Origin: Candidatus Tectimicrobiota bacterium
Lineage (GTDB): Bacteria > JACPUC01
Direction: 5' to 3'
Assembly (NCBI GenBank): GCA_016192455.1
Contig: JACPUC010000025.1
Span: forward strand, 20,357-84,356
Length of the DNA stretch: 64,000 nucleotides
Below the pieces are notes generated by a model. It was not told where the DNA came from. It worked only from the letters and a program-made list of their open reading frames with translations, and did not search any database. The position numbers were made by a program, and so were the translations under genes. Below, in pieces: positions 36,032 to 45,702 of this stretch (within the stretch, counting starts at the first letter, position 1; the number at the start of each line of letters is the position of its first letter).

Positions 36032-37126
36032 TTACGCGCCGCGCCGCAGGCGTTCAAGAACGGCGCGGAAATCGTCCGGCAGGGGCGCCGAGCAGTACAC
36101 GAACGTCGTCCGCGGCAGCGCCCGCTGCTCCAGCGCCGCCGCGGTCCCATCGCCGGCGCGGCCCTCAATCTCCGCGTGCCGGCAGGCGGAGTGCTGGGAG
36201 CTGCTGGAGGGGGTCCTCGATGGCTGCGAGCGGGGGTGCCGGAAGCTGAGCGCGGCGGCATGCAGCAGGGGGCGGCTGAGGAGACGCCCGGGAAGGGCGT
36301 TGCCGGCGGCGTCGCGGAGCACTCCGCCGGTCATGCTCATGGCTGCCTTGCCATAGGTCGCATCGCCCACGACGCCGTGGCCGAGGTGCGCCAGATGCAC
36401 GCGCACCTGGTGCGTCCGCCCGGTCTCCAGGCGGAGCTCCAGGAGGGTTGCGGCGGCGAAGTACTCGAGCACGCGGTAGTGGGTCACCGCGCGCCGCCCA
36501 CCGCGCGCCACCACCGCCATCTGCTGGCGCTTCGTCGGGTGGCGGCCGATCGGCGCCTCGACGCTGCCCCGGTCGGGCCGCACCAGCCCCCACACCAGCG
36601 CCACGTAGCGCCGCCGCATCGTCCGCGCCACGAGCTGCGCGGAGAGCGCGCGATGGCTCAGGTCGTGGCAGGCGACGGCGATCAGGCCGGAGGTCCCCTT
36701 GTCGAGCCGGTGCACGATGCCGGGCCGCTCAACCCCGCCGATGCTCGACCAGGCGCCGCGGTAGGCCAGCAACGCGTGCACCAGCGTCCCCGCCGGGTGC
36801 CCCGGCCCCGGATGTACCACCATGCCGGCGGGCTTGTTCACGACCAGGAGATCATCATCCTCGTAGACGATCTGGAGCGGCAACGCTTCGGGCGTGAGGA
36901 GGAGCGGCCGCGCCCGCGGCTCCCGCACCGCCACCTGCTCGCCGCCGCGCAGTTTTTGTCCCGCCTTCGCCGCCTTGCCGTTGACGAGCACCAGGCCCCC
37001 CGCAATCAGGCGCTGCGCTTGCGACCGCGACAGGTGCGGCAGCAGCGCCGCCAGCGCCAGGTCGAGGCGTTCGCCGCGCCGCGAGGTCTCGATGGTCAGC
37101 TCACGGAACTCGTCGCTCGCAGCCAT
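36032..37126 (-). CDS. RluA-family 23S rRNA pseudouridine synthase
   Basis: Isomerises uridine to pseudouridine in rRNA (RluD-like). 364 residues: an N-terminal S4 RNA-binding domain (RLDLALAALLPHLSRSQAQRLIAGG, core LSRSQAQRLI), then the catalytic domain with NKPAGMVVHPGPGH and the active-site HRLDKGTSGL, whose Asp is the nucleophile, and GRTHQVRVHL. Near the C-terminus, after LHAAALSFRHP, about 40 non-conserved Ser/Arg/Ala-rich residues separate this from the final APLPDDF motif. That is an insertion relative to usual family members. lspA lies upstream, the common arrangement. Confidence 0.93.
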   Translation of the reverse strand: MAASDEFRELTIETSRRGERLDLALAALLPHLSRSQAQRLIAGGLVLVNGKAAKAGQKLRGGEQVAVREPRARPLLLTPEALPLQIVYEDDDLLVVNKPAGMVVHPGPGHPAGTLVHALLAYRGAWSSIGGVERPGIVHRLDKGTSGLIAVACHDLSHRALSAQLVARTMRRRYVALVWGLVRPDRGSVEAPIGRHPTKRQQMAVVARGGRRAVTHYRVLEYFAAATLLELRLETGRTHQVRVHLAHLGHGVVGDATYGKAAMSMTGGVLRDAAGNALPGRLLSRPLLHAAALSFRHPRSQPSRTPSSSSQHSACRHAEIEGRAGDGTAAALEQRALPRTTFVYCSAPLPDDFRAVLERLRRGA

Positions 37127-37222
37127 GATCACAGCCCGCCGGCTGGCGCCGCACCCAGGGTGCGCACCTGCCCACCGCCTGAACCGCCGCCCGCCGCGCC
37201 AGGGACCGCCCTCTCCGGCTCG

Positions 37223-37708
37223 TCAACCGTCGGCCCCGGTCCGCCCCTCGCCGGCGCGGTAGCCCAGCGCGTAGAGCGCCACGCCGACGACCAGGCAGCT
37301 ATCTCCGAGATTGAACGCCGGCCAGTGATAGCGGCCGATCGAGACATCGAGGAAGTCGATCACCTCCCCGTAGAGGAGCCGGTCCACCATGTTGCCGGTG
37401 GCGCCGCCCAGCATGAGGGCCAGACTTACCGCCGTTATCGCCTGCTCGCCGCCGCGCCGATAGAGGTGCACGAACACCAGCACCGCAACGCCATAGGCGA
37501 CGGTGAACAGCAGCGTGCTCGTGGCGCGGCTGAAGCCAGCCAGGAGACCGAACGCCGCCCCCGTGTTGCGCACGTGCACGAGCTGGAAAAAGCCGTCGAG
37601 CAGCGCCAGGCTGGCGTTCTGGGGGAGGCCGCGGAGGACGAGCAGCTTGCTCGCTTGATCAGCGACCACGACGGCAAGCAGGACGAGGAGAAAAACGCGG
37701 CGACGCAC
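37223..37708 (-). CDS. lspA: lipoprotein signal peptidase
   Basis: Aspartyl peptidase of the inner membrane that removes signal peptides from prolipoproteins. 161 residues with four helices. The two catalytic Asp motifs are present: GNMVDRLLYGEVIDF and FNLGDSCLVVG. I chose the GTG at 37708 with GGGAG 5 bases upstream; the frame is open much further but would overlap the end of ileS. Usual ileS-lspA-rluD order. Confidence 0.93.
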   Translation of the reverse strand: MRRRVFLLVLLAVVVADQASKLLVLRGLPQNASLALLDGFFQLVHVRNTGAAFGLLAGFSRATSTLLFTVAYGVAVLVFVHLYRRGGEQAITAVSLALMLGGATGNMVDRLLYGEVIDFLDVSIGRYHWPAFNLGDSCLVVGVALYALGYRAGEGRTGADG

Positions 37709-37800
37709 AGGCGCTCCCACGCAAGAGCTTCGGCGAAGACTGCGGCGAAACCCGCCCCACGCCAAGGCGCGCCGCCGTGGGGCAGCGCCGCGCCGCGGCG

Positions 37801-40641
37801 TCAGCGCGGCGTTCCGTCGAGGCGGGCGGCGCAGCGCCCGCAGACGCTCGGGTAGCGCGGGTCGTTGCCGACGTTCTCGCTGATCACCCAACAGCGCCCG
37901 CATTTCGTTCCCCGCGCCGCCGACCAGTCCACCGCCAAGCCGGGGAGCGTGGCGCTGCGGTAGGCCGTCGTCGGGGCCTCGACGCCGCGGCGCACGGCCG
38001 CCGAGGAGACGATGAAGAGCGTCCAGAGATCGTCGGCCGCCTCGTTCAGCGTCGGCAATGCTCCGTCCGCGACGTAGAGGTCCACGTGCGCTTCAAGGCT
38101 GGCGCCGATCTCCTTCCTTTGGCGGGCGCCCTCGAGCACCTTCAGGACCTCGCCGCGCACCGCCATCAGCTCCTCCCAGCGCGCCGCGAGCGGCTCGTCC
38201 CGCCACGCCGCCGGAGCTTCAGGCAGGGTGCTGAGGTGGACGCTGGGGGCGTCGTCGAGTCGGTTCGGGAAATGCTCCCAAATCTCTTCCGCCGTGAATG
38301 AGAGGATGGGGGCCATGAGGCGCACGAGGCAGTCCAGGAGGTGGTGGAGCACCGTCTGGGCGGCGCGCCGCGCCGGGGCGTCGGCGCGTTCGGTGTAGAG
38401 GCGGTCCTTGATGATGTCAAGGTAGACCGCGCTCAGATCGACGCTGCAGAAGTTCTGAATGCTATGGTAGACGACGTGGTAGTCGTGTCGCGCGAAGGCG
38501 CCGCGGACGCGCTCGATGAGCGCCGCCAGCCTGTGCAGCAGGTAGCGATCGAGCTCGGGCAGCGCGGCATGGGGTTGGGCGTGCCGCCGCGCGTCGAAGT
38601 CGCTGAGGTTGCCGAGCAGGAAGCGGCAGGTGTTGCGAATTTTGCGGTAGGCCTCGGCCAGCCGGGTGAGGATCTCCTCCGAGATGCGGATGTCCTCGCG
38701 GTAGTTCTCCGAGGCCACCCAGAGGCGCAGAATCTCGGCGCCGTTGCGGTCGATGATTGTCTGCGGCGCAATGACGTTGCCGAAGCTCTTCGACATCTTC
38801 TTGCCGGCGCCGTCCACGACGTAGCCGTGCGTCAGCACCTCGTGGTACGGGGCGCTGCCGTGCGTGCCGACGGCGGCGAGCAGCGAGCTGTGGAACCAGC
38901 CGCGGTGCTGATCGCTCCCCTCGAGGTACATGTCCGCCGGCCAGCGCAGGCCGGGGTAGTGGACGCGATCCTCGAGCACCGCCGCATGGCTGACGCCGCT
39001 CTCGAACCAGACGTCGAGGATGTCCTCCCCCTTGGCGAACTCCGCGTGCCCGCAGGCGCCGCAGCGGCTCCCGTTGGGCAGCAGGTCGGCGCTGTCGCGC
39101 TCGAACCAGAGGTCGGCGCCATGCTTCTCGACGAGCGCCGCGACGTGCTCGGCCAGCTCCTGACTGGCAAGGTGCGCGCCGCAGCGCAGGCAGCGGAAGA
39201 CGGTGATCGGCACGCCCCAGGAGCGCTGCCGCGAGATGCACCAGTCGGGCCGGTGCTCCACCATGCCGTAGATGCGCTCCCGCCCCCAGGCGGGAATCCA
39301 GCTCACCCGCTCGATCTCCGCCAGGGCCTTGCGCCGCAGGTCGTTCGTCTCCATGGCCACGAACCACTGCGGCGTGGCCCGGAAGATGAGGGGATTCCGG
39401 CAACGCCAGCAGTGCGGATAGGCGTGCTGGAGGCTGCGCTCCGAACGCAGCGCGCCGACCTCGCGCAGCTTCTCCACGACCGTCGGGTTGGCCTCGAAGA
39501 CCTGCCGGCCGGCGAAGAACTCGACCCCCTCCATGAAGCGCCCGTCATCATCCACCGGGTTGTAGACCTCGAGCCCGTAGCGCTGCCCAACCACGTAGTC
39601 CTCGGCGCCGTGGCCGGGGGCGGTGTGCACGCAGCCTGTCCCCTGATCGAGGGTGACGTGCTCCCCGAGGAGGAGCCGCGATTCGCGGTCATACAGCGGG
39701 TGCCGGCAGACCCAGTCCTCCATCTCCGCGCCGCGGAAGCGCGCGGCGATCTCGTAGGAGCGCACCCCAATCTCCTCCATGACCAGCGGCACGAGGCGCT
39801 CGGCCATGATGAGGAGTTCGCCGTCGGCGGCCACGGCCGCGTAGTCGAGATCGGGATGCACGGCGACGGCGAGGTTCGCGGGGATGGTCCAGGGCGTCGT
39901 GGTCCAGATCAGCACGGCGGCCGGCGTGCCCGCCGCCCCTCCCAGCAGCGGCGAGCCGTCCGGCAGGCTGGCCTTGAGCAGGGGGAAGGCCACGATGATC
40001 GACGGCGAGCGGCGCTCCTCGTACTCCACTTCGGCTTCGGCCAACGCCGTGCGGCAGGTGAAGCACCAGTGGATCGGCTTCAGGCCGTGGTAGACGTTGC
40101 CGGCGCCGATGAGCTTGCCCAGCTCGCGGACGATGGTGGCTTCGTAGTGCGGCGTCATCGTCAGGTAGGGTCGCTGCCAGTCACCCAGCACGCCGAGGCG
40201 CTGGAACTCCCGCCGCTGCACGTCCACGAAGCCCTCCGCGAAGGCCCGGCAGCGCTGGCGCACCTCAAGCTTTGTCAGCCGCAGCTTCTGCTCGCCGAGC
40301 TCGCGGTCCACCTGGTGCTCGATCGGCAGGCCGTGGCAGTCCCAGCCGGGCACGTAGACCGCGTCGCGCCCCTCCATATTCTTCACCTTGACGATGATGT
40401 CCTTGAGAATCTTGTTCAGGGCCGTCCCCATGTGGATGTGGCCGTTGGCATAGGGAGGACCGTCGTGGAGGATGTACTTCTCCGCCCCGGCGCGCGCCCG
40501 GCGCAGCATGCCGTAGAGGTTCATCGCCTCCCAGCGGGCGAGAATTTCGGGTTCCCGCTGCGGCAGGTTCGCGCGCATGGGAAACGCCGTGTGGGGCAAG
40601 TTCAGGGTATCTTTCAGGTTCACCGGCATGGACTCGCTCAT
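37801..40641 (-). CDS. ileS: isoleucyl-tRNA synthetase
   Basis: Charges tRNA-Ile. 946 residues. The class I HIGH-type motif is PPYANGHIHMG (residues 62-72) and KMSKS lies at 615-619. The CP1 editing domain shows WTTTPWTIPANLAV, and the C-terminal zinc site has CGRCWVISENVG and CGRCAARLDG (CxxC twice). This is the bacterial form with the C-terminal Zn domain. ATG at 40641; alternatives are 40674 and 40629. The whole opposite strand stays open here, which is composition only. Confidence 0.97.
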   Translation of the reverse strand: MSESMPVNLKDTLNLPHTAFPMRANLPQREPEILARWEAMNLYGMLRRARAGAEKYILHDGPPYANGHIHMGTALNKILKDIIVKVKNMEGRDAVYVPGWDCHGLPIEHQVDRELGEQKLRLTKLEVRQRCRAFAEGFVDVQRREFQRLGVLGDWQRPYLTMTPHYEATIVRELGKLIGAGNVYHGLKPIHWCFTCRTALAEAEVEYEERRSPSIIVAFPLLKASLPDGSPLLGGAAGTPAAVLIWTTTPWTIPANLAVAVHPDLDYAAVAADGELLIMAERLVPLVMEEIGVRSYEIAARFRGAEMEDWVCRHPLYDRESRLLLGEHVTLDQGTGCVHTAPGHGAEDYVVGQRYGLEVYNPVDDDGRFMEGVEFFAGRQVFEANPTVVEKLREVGALRSERSLQHAYPHCWRCRNPLIFRATPQWFVAMETNDLRRKALAEIERVSWIPAWGRERIYGMVEHRPDWCISRQRSWGVPITVFRCLRCGAHLASQELAEHVAALVEKHGADLWFERDSADLLPNGSRCGACGHAEFAKGEDILDVWFESGVSHAAVLEDRVHYPGLRWPADMYLEGSDQHRGWFHSSLLAAVGTHGSAPYHEVLTHGYVVDGAGKKMSKSFGNVIAPQTIIDRNGAEILRLWVASENYREDIRISEEILTRLAEAYRKIRNTCRFLLGNLSDFDARRHAQPHAALPELDRYLLHRLAALIERVRGAFARHDYHVVYHSIQNFCSVDLSAVYLDIIKDRLYTERADAPARRAAQTVLHHLLDCLVRLMAPILSFTAEEIWEHFPNRLDDAPSVHLSTLPEAPAAWRDEPLAARWEELMAVRGEVLKVLEGARQRKEIGASLEAHVDLYVADGALPTLNEAADDLWTLFIVSSAAVRRGVEAPTTAYRSATLPGLAVDWSAARGTKCGRCWVISENVGNDPRYPSVCGRCAARLDGTPR

Positions 40642-40782
40642 CGTCACGCTCGCATGGTTGGGCCGCGACAGCACGGCGCCTGCTTCGATCTCCCGCCTTC
40701 TGCTCAGGCGGACATCGCGGCTGCCCTTCGATGTCCCCGCTGGATCAGTGCGAAGCCGGCAGGCTGCGCCGGTCTCGCATCG

Positions 40783-41421
40783 TCACATGCCAAGCGCGAG
40801 ATGCGAGACGCCGCGGATCAACGGCCACATCCCGCGGCTGAAGATGCCAAAGGGGTCGAAGAAGATCAGGAACATCAGGATGAACATGCCGAACGGTTCG
40901 ATGCGGCTTACCAGCTCGCCCTGCCGGTCGGGCAGCAACCCGACGAGGATGCGCCCCCCGTCCGCCGGGGGGATGGGCAGCAGGTTGAAGACCGCCAGCA
41001 GCACGTTGAGCTGAACGCTTAAGGCCACGATCGCGGCCACGGGCAGCACCCCGCCGACGTCGTTCGGCAGCGTCCGGAAGAGGAGCCCGCTGACGATCGC
41101 CAGGGCGACGTTGGTGGCCGGCCCCGCTGCGGCGACCCACACCATGTCGCGCTTCGGGTCGCGCAGGTTCCAGAAATTCACCGGCACCGGTTTGGCGTAG
41201 CCGAAGAAGAACCCCGTGGTCAACATCAGGAAGATCGGCATCAGCACCGTGCCGATCGGGTCGATGTGCGCCAGGGGGTTGAGCGTCAGCCGTCCCATGC
41301 GGCGGGCGGTCGGGTCGCCGAGCCGGTCCGCCACCCAGCCGTGCGCGACCTCGTGAAGGATCACCGCCACCAGCAGCGGCACGGCGAGGAGGAAGATTTC
41401 GCGCAGCATCGCCGGGTTCAC
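40783..41421 (-). CDS. M50 site-2-protease-like membrane metalloprotease
   Basis: 212-residue membrane peptidase of the rhomboid-independent M50 family. Zinc motif HEVAHG is in the first helix and the third ligand in NLLPIPPADGGRIL (NxxPxxxxDGG). No PDZ domain, so it belongs to the short form, often near ileS or tRNA nucleotidyltransferase genes. Substrates unknown. A GTG at 41421 with AAAGGGG upstream is my choice; an ATG at 41409 is the alternative. Confidence 0.9.
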   Translation of the reverse strand: MNPAMLREIFLLAVPLLVAVILHEVAHGWVADRLGDPTARRMGRLTLNPLAHIDPIGTVLMPIFLMLTTGFFFGYAKPVPVNFWNLRDPKRDMVWVAAAGPATNVALAIVSGLLFRTLPNDVGGVLPVAAIVALSVQLNVLLAVFNLLPIPPADGGRILVGLLPDRQGELVSRIEPFGMFILMFLIFFDPFGIFSRGMWPLIRGVSHLALGM

Positions 41422-41512
41422 GCTTCCGGCCCCTTTCTCGTTGCGGCGCGGCATGGACGCCGCACACACCCCTGCCGGCCGCGCCGGCAGGCCGTGCCGC
41501 GCCCAGCCGCAA

Positions 41513-44179
41513 TCAGCGCCCCGGCGCCGCGGCGCCGGCACCGGCGCGAGCGTCGCTGGCCACGAAGGTGCGACGCACAAATTGCAGCTCGGCGGCTCGA
41601 TCCGGCAGCTCGCCGTTCAGCTTGCGCTCGCGCAGGGCGCGCAGCGCCTCTCCCAGCAGCGGGCCGGACGGCAGCCCCAGCCTCAGCAGGTCGTCGCCGC
41701 TGAGCAGCGGCGTCATGGCGCGCAGCTCCCGTAGGTAGCGCACCACGTGCTGCCGCGCCGGCTCGCCGTTGAGGCTCGCCATGAGGCTGAGCACCCCGTC
41801 CAGGGAGAGCTGTTCGCACTGCGCCACAATGGCCGCCGGCGGAACGCCCGGCTGCCGCAGGGCGGCGCTTGCAACCGGCGCCTGGGCGTGATCGGCGAGG
41901 AGCCGCTGCACATCCTTGCCCCGCAAGCCCAGCCGCAGCGCCAGGCGCCCCGCCTCGGCGCCATCGAGGCCGCGGACCAGGCCCAGGAGGTAGACCATCC
42001 AGCGCCGCGCGCCGCGCGCCGCAGGGAACTCGAGCTGGTGCCAGGCCAGCGCCTCCCGCGTCGCCTGCAGGTGCCGAATCATGCCGACTTCCAGCGCGAG
42101 GGCGGGGTGCAGGCAGCGCAGCAGTCCCAGCTCGTCGAGCCGGCCGAGCGCCGGCAGCGGATCGCGCTCCGCGAAGATGAGGCAGAGCTCGTGCAGGATG
42201 CGCGGGCCGCTGACGCGACTCAGCACACTATGCTTCAAGGCGTTCTTCAGGAGCCCCAGCGTCTGCCGCCCCATGCGCATGCCGAAGCGCTGCTCGAACC
42301 GCACCGCCCGGAAGGCGCGCGTCGGGTCATCGACGAAGCTGAGGCTGTGGAGGACGCGAATGACGCGGTCCTTGAGGTCGTGCTCGCCGCCGAAAAAGTC
42401 GATGAGGCGCTTGGCGTGCGGGCGGTTGAGCTTGATCGCCAGGGCGTTGATGGTGAAGTCGCGGCGGCCCAGATCTTGCCGGATGCTGCTCTGCGCCACC
42501 TCCGGCAGGGTGCCGGGCGCGGCATAGAACTCGGTGCGCGCCGTGGCCACGTCGAGGCGGAAGCCATCGGGGAAGATCAAGACGGCCGTGCCGAACGCCT
42601 GGTGGCTGCGTACCTTGGCGCCGAGCTCCGCGCCGAGGGCGCGGGCGAACGCCACGCCATCCCCCTCGATGACGAGGTCCACGTCGTAGGTCTCGAGGCG
42701 CAGCAGCAGGTCGCGCACCAAGCCCCCCACCACGTAGACGCCGACTCCCTGGCGGTCAGCCACCTCCGCGGCCTTGGCGAAGAGCTCCCGGATGCGCGCC
42801 GGCAGGCGGTCGCGCAGAAGGCCGGCCACAAATCTTCCCCGTACCCGCGAGCCGGCATCGACGCTGAGCAGGCCATGCCCGTCCAGCGGCTCATGCCGCG
42901 GCAGGGGGAGGTCGACCTGGCGCCGGCAGATCACCCCCAGGGGCGCGCCGCTCTCCGCCTTCCGCACCAGCACGCCATGTCCCTGGCTTTCGTGCAGGGC
43001 GGCCTCCACCTCGGCGATAGCGGCGTCCGAGGTGACGCTCCGCAGGCCGTGATCCATGTACTCCCCCACCGCCTCGCCCCCCAGCCCATAGGCCAGGGCG
43101 CGGTCAAGGATGCGCCGGGAGACCAGGCCCACCAGCTCGCCCGCCTGCTCCACCGGCAGCACCTCACGCTGGCGACGCTGCATGAGGGCCTGGGCGTCAC
43201 GGAGCGTCATGCGCTGCGGAATCGGCAGGAGGGGCGGGCGCGCCAAGTCGCGGGCCGTCAGGCGGCGCCCGACGCCGGCGCGCAGCAGGCGCACGACGAG
43301 CCCCTTCAGCTCATAGAGGGTGCGCTCCTTCACCGAAGCCGAGGCGGCGCTGGGGTGCCCCCCACCGCCGAGGGCTTGCGCCAGCTCTCCCACATCGACG
43401 GCGGGGTGTCGACTGCGGGCGATGCAATGCACCTTGTCCTCCATACGGACCAGGGCCACCACCACCGGCAGCCGCGTCACCTCCCGCAGCCGATGGACCA
43501 CCGCGGCGGCATCAGGGACGTAGTCCTCCGCCTCGGCCGTGGCTAGGTTCACCTCCACGCCGTAGATCACCTGATGTTCCATGCCGGCCAGGAGTTGATG
43601 GAGCAGGCGCACCTGCGGCGGGTTCAGGGCAGGGTGGAGGTATTCAAACACCACCGGCGCCTGGGCCCCGTGCGCCAGGAGGTAGGCCGCCGCCTCCAGG
43701 TCCGCCGGCGAGGTCGCCACGGAGGTGAACGAGCAGGTGTCCTCGTAAAGCCCGAGGGCCAGGATGGTCGCCTCCTCGGTGGAGAGCGATATTCCGCGCT
43801 GGCGCAGCAGCTCCACGAAGATTGTCGTCGTGGAACCACGCGCGCAAATGGTATACTCAGCGCCAGGGATGCGCTCCTGCGGCTGGTGATGGTCGTAGCA
43901 GCGCAGGCGAACGCCCGGCCGGCGTCCCACCGCGCCCAGCGGCCCAATGCGCGACAGGTCGGTGGTATCGACGAGCACGAGCTCATCGATGGCGTCCAGG
44001 TCCACGTCGGTGAGGTTGAACACCCGCATGGGGCAGAGGGCCTGGCGGAGGTAGGCGCGCAGAGCTGGCTCCTGCGTGCCGGAAAAGACCGGCATGAGCT
44101 CCGGGAAGAGCTTGTGCGCCGCGAGCATCGAGGCGAAGCCGTCGAAATCCGCGGTGGTGTGGGTGGTCACAACTCTCAT
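41513..44179 (-). CDS. tRNA nucleotidyltransferase with DHH and CBS domains (A-adding/CC-adding type)
   Basis: 888-residue multidomain protein. Order: DHH phosphoesterase (HTTADFDG near 7-14, DHH at 96-98) with DHHA1 (GGGGHPSAAS near 275), two CBS motifs (about 320-440), then a class II poly(A)-polymerase/tRNA nucleotidyltransferase head (VVGGLVRDLLL and YDVDLVIEGD near 490-515, RRDFTINALA, then the RNA-binding helical region). Such fusions in Aquifex and deltaproteobacteria build part of the tRNA 3' CCA end. In those organisms CC- and A-addition can be split between two enzymes, so a second one would be expected elsewhere. Good minus-strand promoter at 44288-44315. Confidence 0.92.
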   Translation of the reverse strand: MRVVTTHTTADFDGFASMLAAHKLFPELMPVFSGTQEPALRAYLRQALCPMRVFNLTDVDLDAIDELVLVDTTDLSRIGPLGAVGRRPGVRLRCYDHHQPQERIPGAEYTICARGSTTTIFVELLRQRGISLSTEEATILALGLYEDTCSFTSVATSPADLEAAAYLLAHGAQAPVVFEYLHPALNPPQVRLLHQLLAGMEHQVIYGVEVNLATAEAEDYVPDAAAVVHRLREVTRLPVVVALVRMEDKVHCIARSRHPAVDVGELAQALGGGGHPSAASASVKERTLYELKGLVVRLLRAGVGRRLTARDLARPPLLPIPQRMTLRDAQALMQRRQREVLPVEQAGELVGLVSRRILDRALAYGLGGEAVGEYMDHGLRSVTSDAAIAEVEAALHESQGHGVLVRKAESGAPLGVICRRQVDLPLPRHEPLDGHGLLSVDAGSRVRGRFVAGLLRDRLPARIRELFAKAAEVADRQGVGVYVVGGLVRDLLLRLETYDVDLVIEGDGVAFARALGAELGAKVRSHQAFGTAVLIFPDGFRLDVATARTEFYAAPGTLPEVAQSSIRQDLGRRDFTINALAIKLNRPHAKRLIDFFGGEHDLKDRVIRVLHSLSFVDDPTRAFRAVRFEQRFGMRMGRQTLGLLKNALKHSVLSRVSGPRILHELCLIFAERDPLPALGRLDELGLLRCLHPALALEVGMIRHLQATREALAWHQLEFPAARGARRWMVYLLGLVRGLDGAEAGRLALRLGLRGKDVQRLLADHAQAPVASAALRQPGVPPAAIVAQCEQLSLDGVLSLMASLNGEPARQHVVRYLRELRAMTPLLSGDDLLRLGLPSGPLLGEALRALRERKLNGELPDRAAELQFVRRTFVASDARAGAGAAAPGR

Positions 44180-44287
44180 CGGCTAGACCGCACCGGGGGC
44201 GTCCGCACAGCCAAGACGGGAGCGGGGATGCAACGAAGCGCAGAAGACCAGAACCTACCGCGACACAGGAGGCTGGGAGTCGTTGCT

Positions 44288-44315
44288 AATATAACACGCG
44301 AGGTTGAAATATCAA
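44288..44315 (-). promoter_or_regulatory. promoter of the tRNA nucleotidyltransferase gene
   Basis: On the minus strand, TTGATA (44310-44315), a 16-base spacer and TATATT (44288-44293), preceded by TG at the extended -10 position. Each hexamer matches at 5 of 6. The leader would be about 100 bases. Confidence 0.65.
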
Positions 44316-44367
44316 GCAGTTAGAAGTTCTGCCCTAGCTTGACATGGAGCGCATGCCGACCTACCCC

Positions 44368-44397
44368 TTGGACTTGGAGTCGTCTCAGGCATATCAT
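44368..44397 (+). promoter_or_regulatory. promoter candidate of the nfeD-slipin operon
   Basis: TTGGAC (44368-44373), an 18-base spacer and TATCAT (44392-44397). The predicted start would be only a few bases before the ATG at 44406, so the mRNA would be nearly leaderless. A perfect TTGACA at 44339-44344 has only a weak -10 (TACCCC) and is an alternative that gives a longer leader. Confidence 0.4.
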
Positions 44398-44405
44398 GGT
44401 CAGCT

Positions 44406-45701
44406 ATGCGACACCTTCTCGGCACACTCGTCCTCCTCCTGGTGCTGCTCCCCGCGACAGCGCCCGCCCGCGAGGTGGTGCTCCTGACGTTTGACGGCCC
44501 CATCAGCCCCGTGGCCGCGGAGTTCTTCACCGCCGGCATTGACGCCGCCCAGGAGCGCAACGCCGAGCTCCTCATCATCCAGCTCGATACGCCGGGGGGG
44601 CTGGATACGTCGATGCGCTCGATCATCAAGCGGATGTCCACTTCGACGGTGCCGATCGCCGTCTACGTGGCGCCGGCGGGAGCCCGCGCCGCCTCCGCCG
44701 GCACCTTCCTCACCATCGCCGCGCATCTTGCCGCCATGGCGCCGGGCACGAACATCGGCGCCGCCAGCCCCGTCAGCCTCACGGGGGGCATGGATGAGAC
44801 GATGGCCGCGAAGGTGACGAATGACGCCGCGGCCTACATCCGCTCCCTGGCCGAACAGCGCAAGCGCAACGCGCACTGGGCCGAGCTGGCGGTGCGCAAG
44901 GGCGTCTCGATCTCCGCGGAGGAGGCCAAGCGCCTGGCGGTCATCGACCTGGTCGCCAAGGATGTGCCGGAGCTCCTGACAGCGCTGGACGGGCGGCGCG
45001 TCCACCTCGAGGGTGGCCCGGGCGGCAGCCGCGAGGTCAGCCTCAGCACCCGCGACGCCACGCTGCGGACGTTCGAGATGTCGTGGCGCCTGCGGGTCCT
45101 CAATATCCTCGCCAACCCCAACCTCGCCTACCTCCTCTTGCTGCTGGGGTTTTACGGCCTCATCTTCGAGCTCTCCAGCCCGGGCTCCATCGGCCCCGGC
45201 ATCCTGGGCGGCATCTCGCTCATCCTCGGCTTCTATGCCTTGCAGGTGCTGCCGGTCAACTATGCGGGGCTTCTCCTTATCCTCTTGGCCCTGGCGCTCT
45301 TTCTCCTGGAGCTCGTCGTGCCCAGCTTCGGCATGCTCACCATGGGAGGGATCGTCTCGATGTTCCTGGGATCGCTCCTGCTCTTCGATCGCAGTGTGCC
45401 GTTCCTGCGCATTTCCCTCGCCGTGATCATCCCGGCCATCGCCGCCACCGCCGCGTTTTGCGTGCTCCTTCTGGGGGCCGTCATCCGCACCCACCGCAAG
45501 CCGCCGACCACAGGTCTCGAGGCGCTGGTCAATCAGGTCGGCACGAGTCGCTCACCATTCCCCGGCACGGGGACGGTGCTCGTCCATGGCGAGCTCTGGC
45601 ACGCCATGAGCCGGGACACGATCGCGCCGGGAGACCTCGTGCGCATCGTCAGCGTGAAAGGGCTTACCCTCACCGTGGAACGACGCGAGAAGGAGGTGTA
45701 G
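44406..45701 (+). CDS. NfeD-type membrane serine protease (ClpP-class)
   Basis: 431-residue protein with a cleavable-looking signal peptide ([18 protein letters not shown]), a ClpP-fold protease domain, four or more membrane helices and a C-terminal OB-fold NfeD domain. The catalytic Ser97 is in ARAASAGTF and Lys136 in MAAKVTND, matching the Ser-Lys dyad described for the Pyrococcus stomatin-specific protease. The slipin gene follows after 1 bp, the well-known NfeD-stomatin operon. Role: membrane protein quality control, by family. Confidence 0.92.
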   Translation: MRHLLGTLVLLLVLLPATAPAREVVLLTFDGPISPVAAEFFTAGIDAAQERNAELLIIQLDTPGGLDTSMRSIIKRMSTSTVPIAVYVAPAGARAASAGTFLTIAAHLAAMAPGTNIGAASPVSLTGGMDETMAAKVTNDAAAYIRSLAEQRKRNAHWAELAVRKGVSISAEEAKRLAVIDLVAKDVPELLTALDGRRVHLEGGPGGSREVSLSTRDATLRTFEMSWRLRVLNILANPNLAYLLLLLGFYGLIFELSSPGSIGPGILGGISLILGFYALQVLPVNYAGLLLILLALALFLLELVVPSFGMLTMGGIVSMFLGSLLLFDRSVPFLRISLAVIIPAIAATAAFCVLLLGAVIRTHRKPPTTGLEALVNQVGTSRSPFPGTGTVLVHGELWHAMSRDTIAPGDLVRIVSVKGLTLTVERREKEV

Positions 45702-45702
45702 C

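Noticed and set aside
35514-37855. Long plus-strand frames over ubiX, rluA-type and lspA genes
   Set aside because: Low-complexity Arg/Ala/Pro translations opposite genes with clear active-site motifs.
38341-41022. 893-residue plus-strand open frame
   Set aside because: It is antisense to ileS and the M50 protease gene, whose motifs are unmistakable; no domain was seen in the plus-strand translation.
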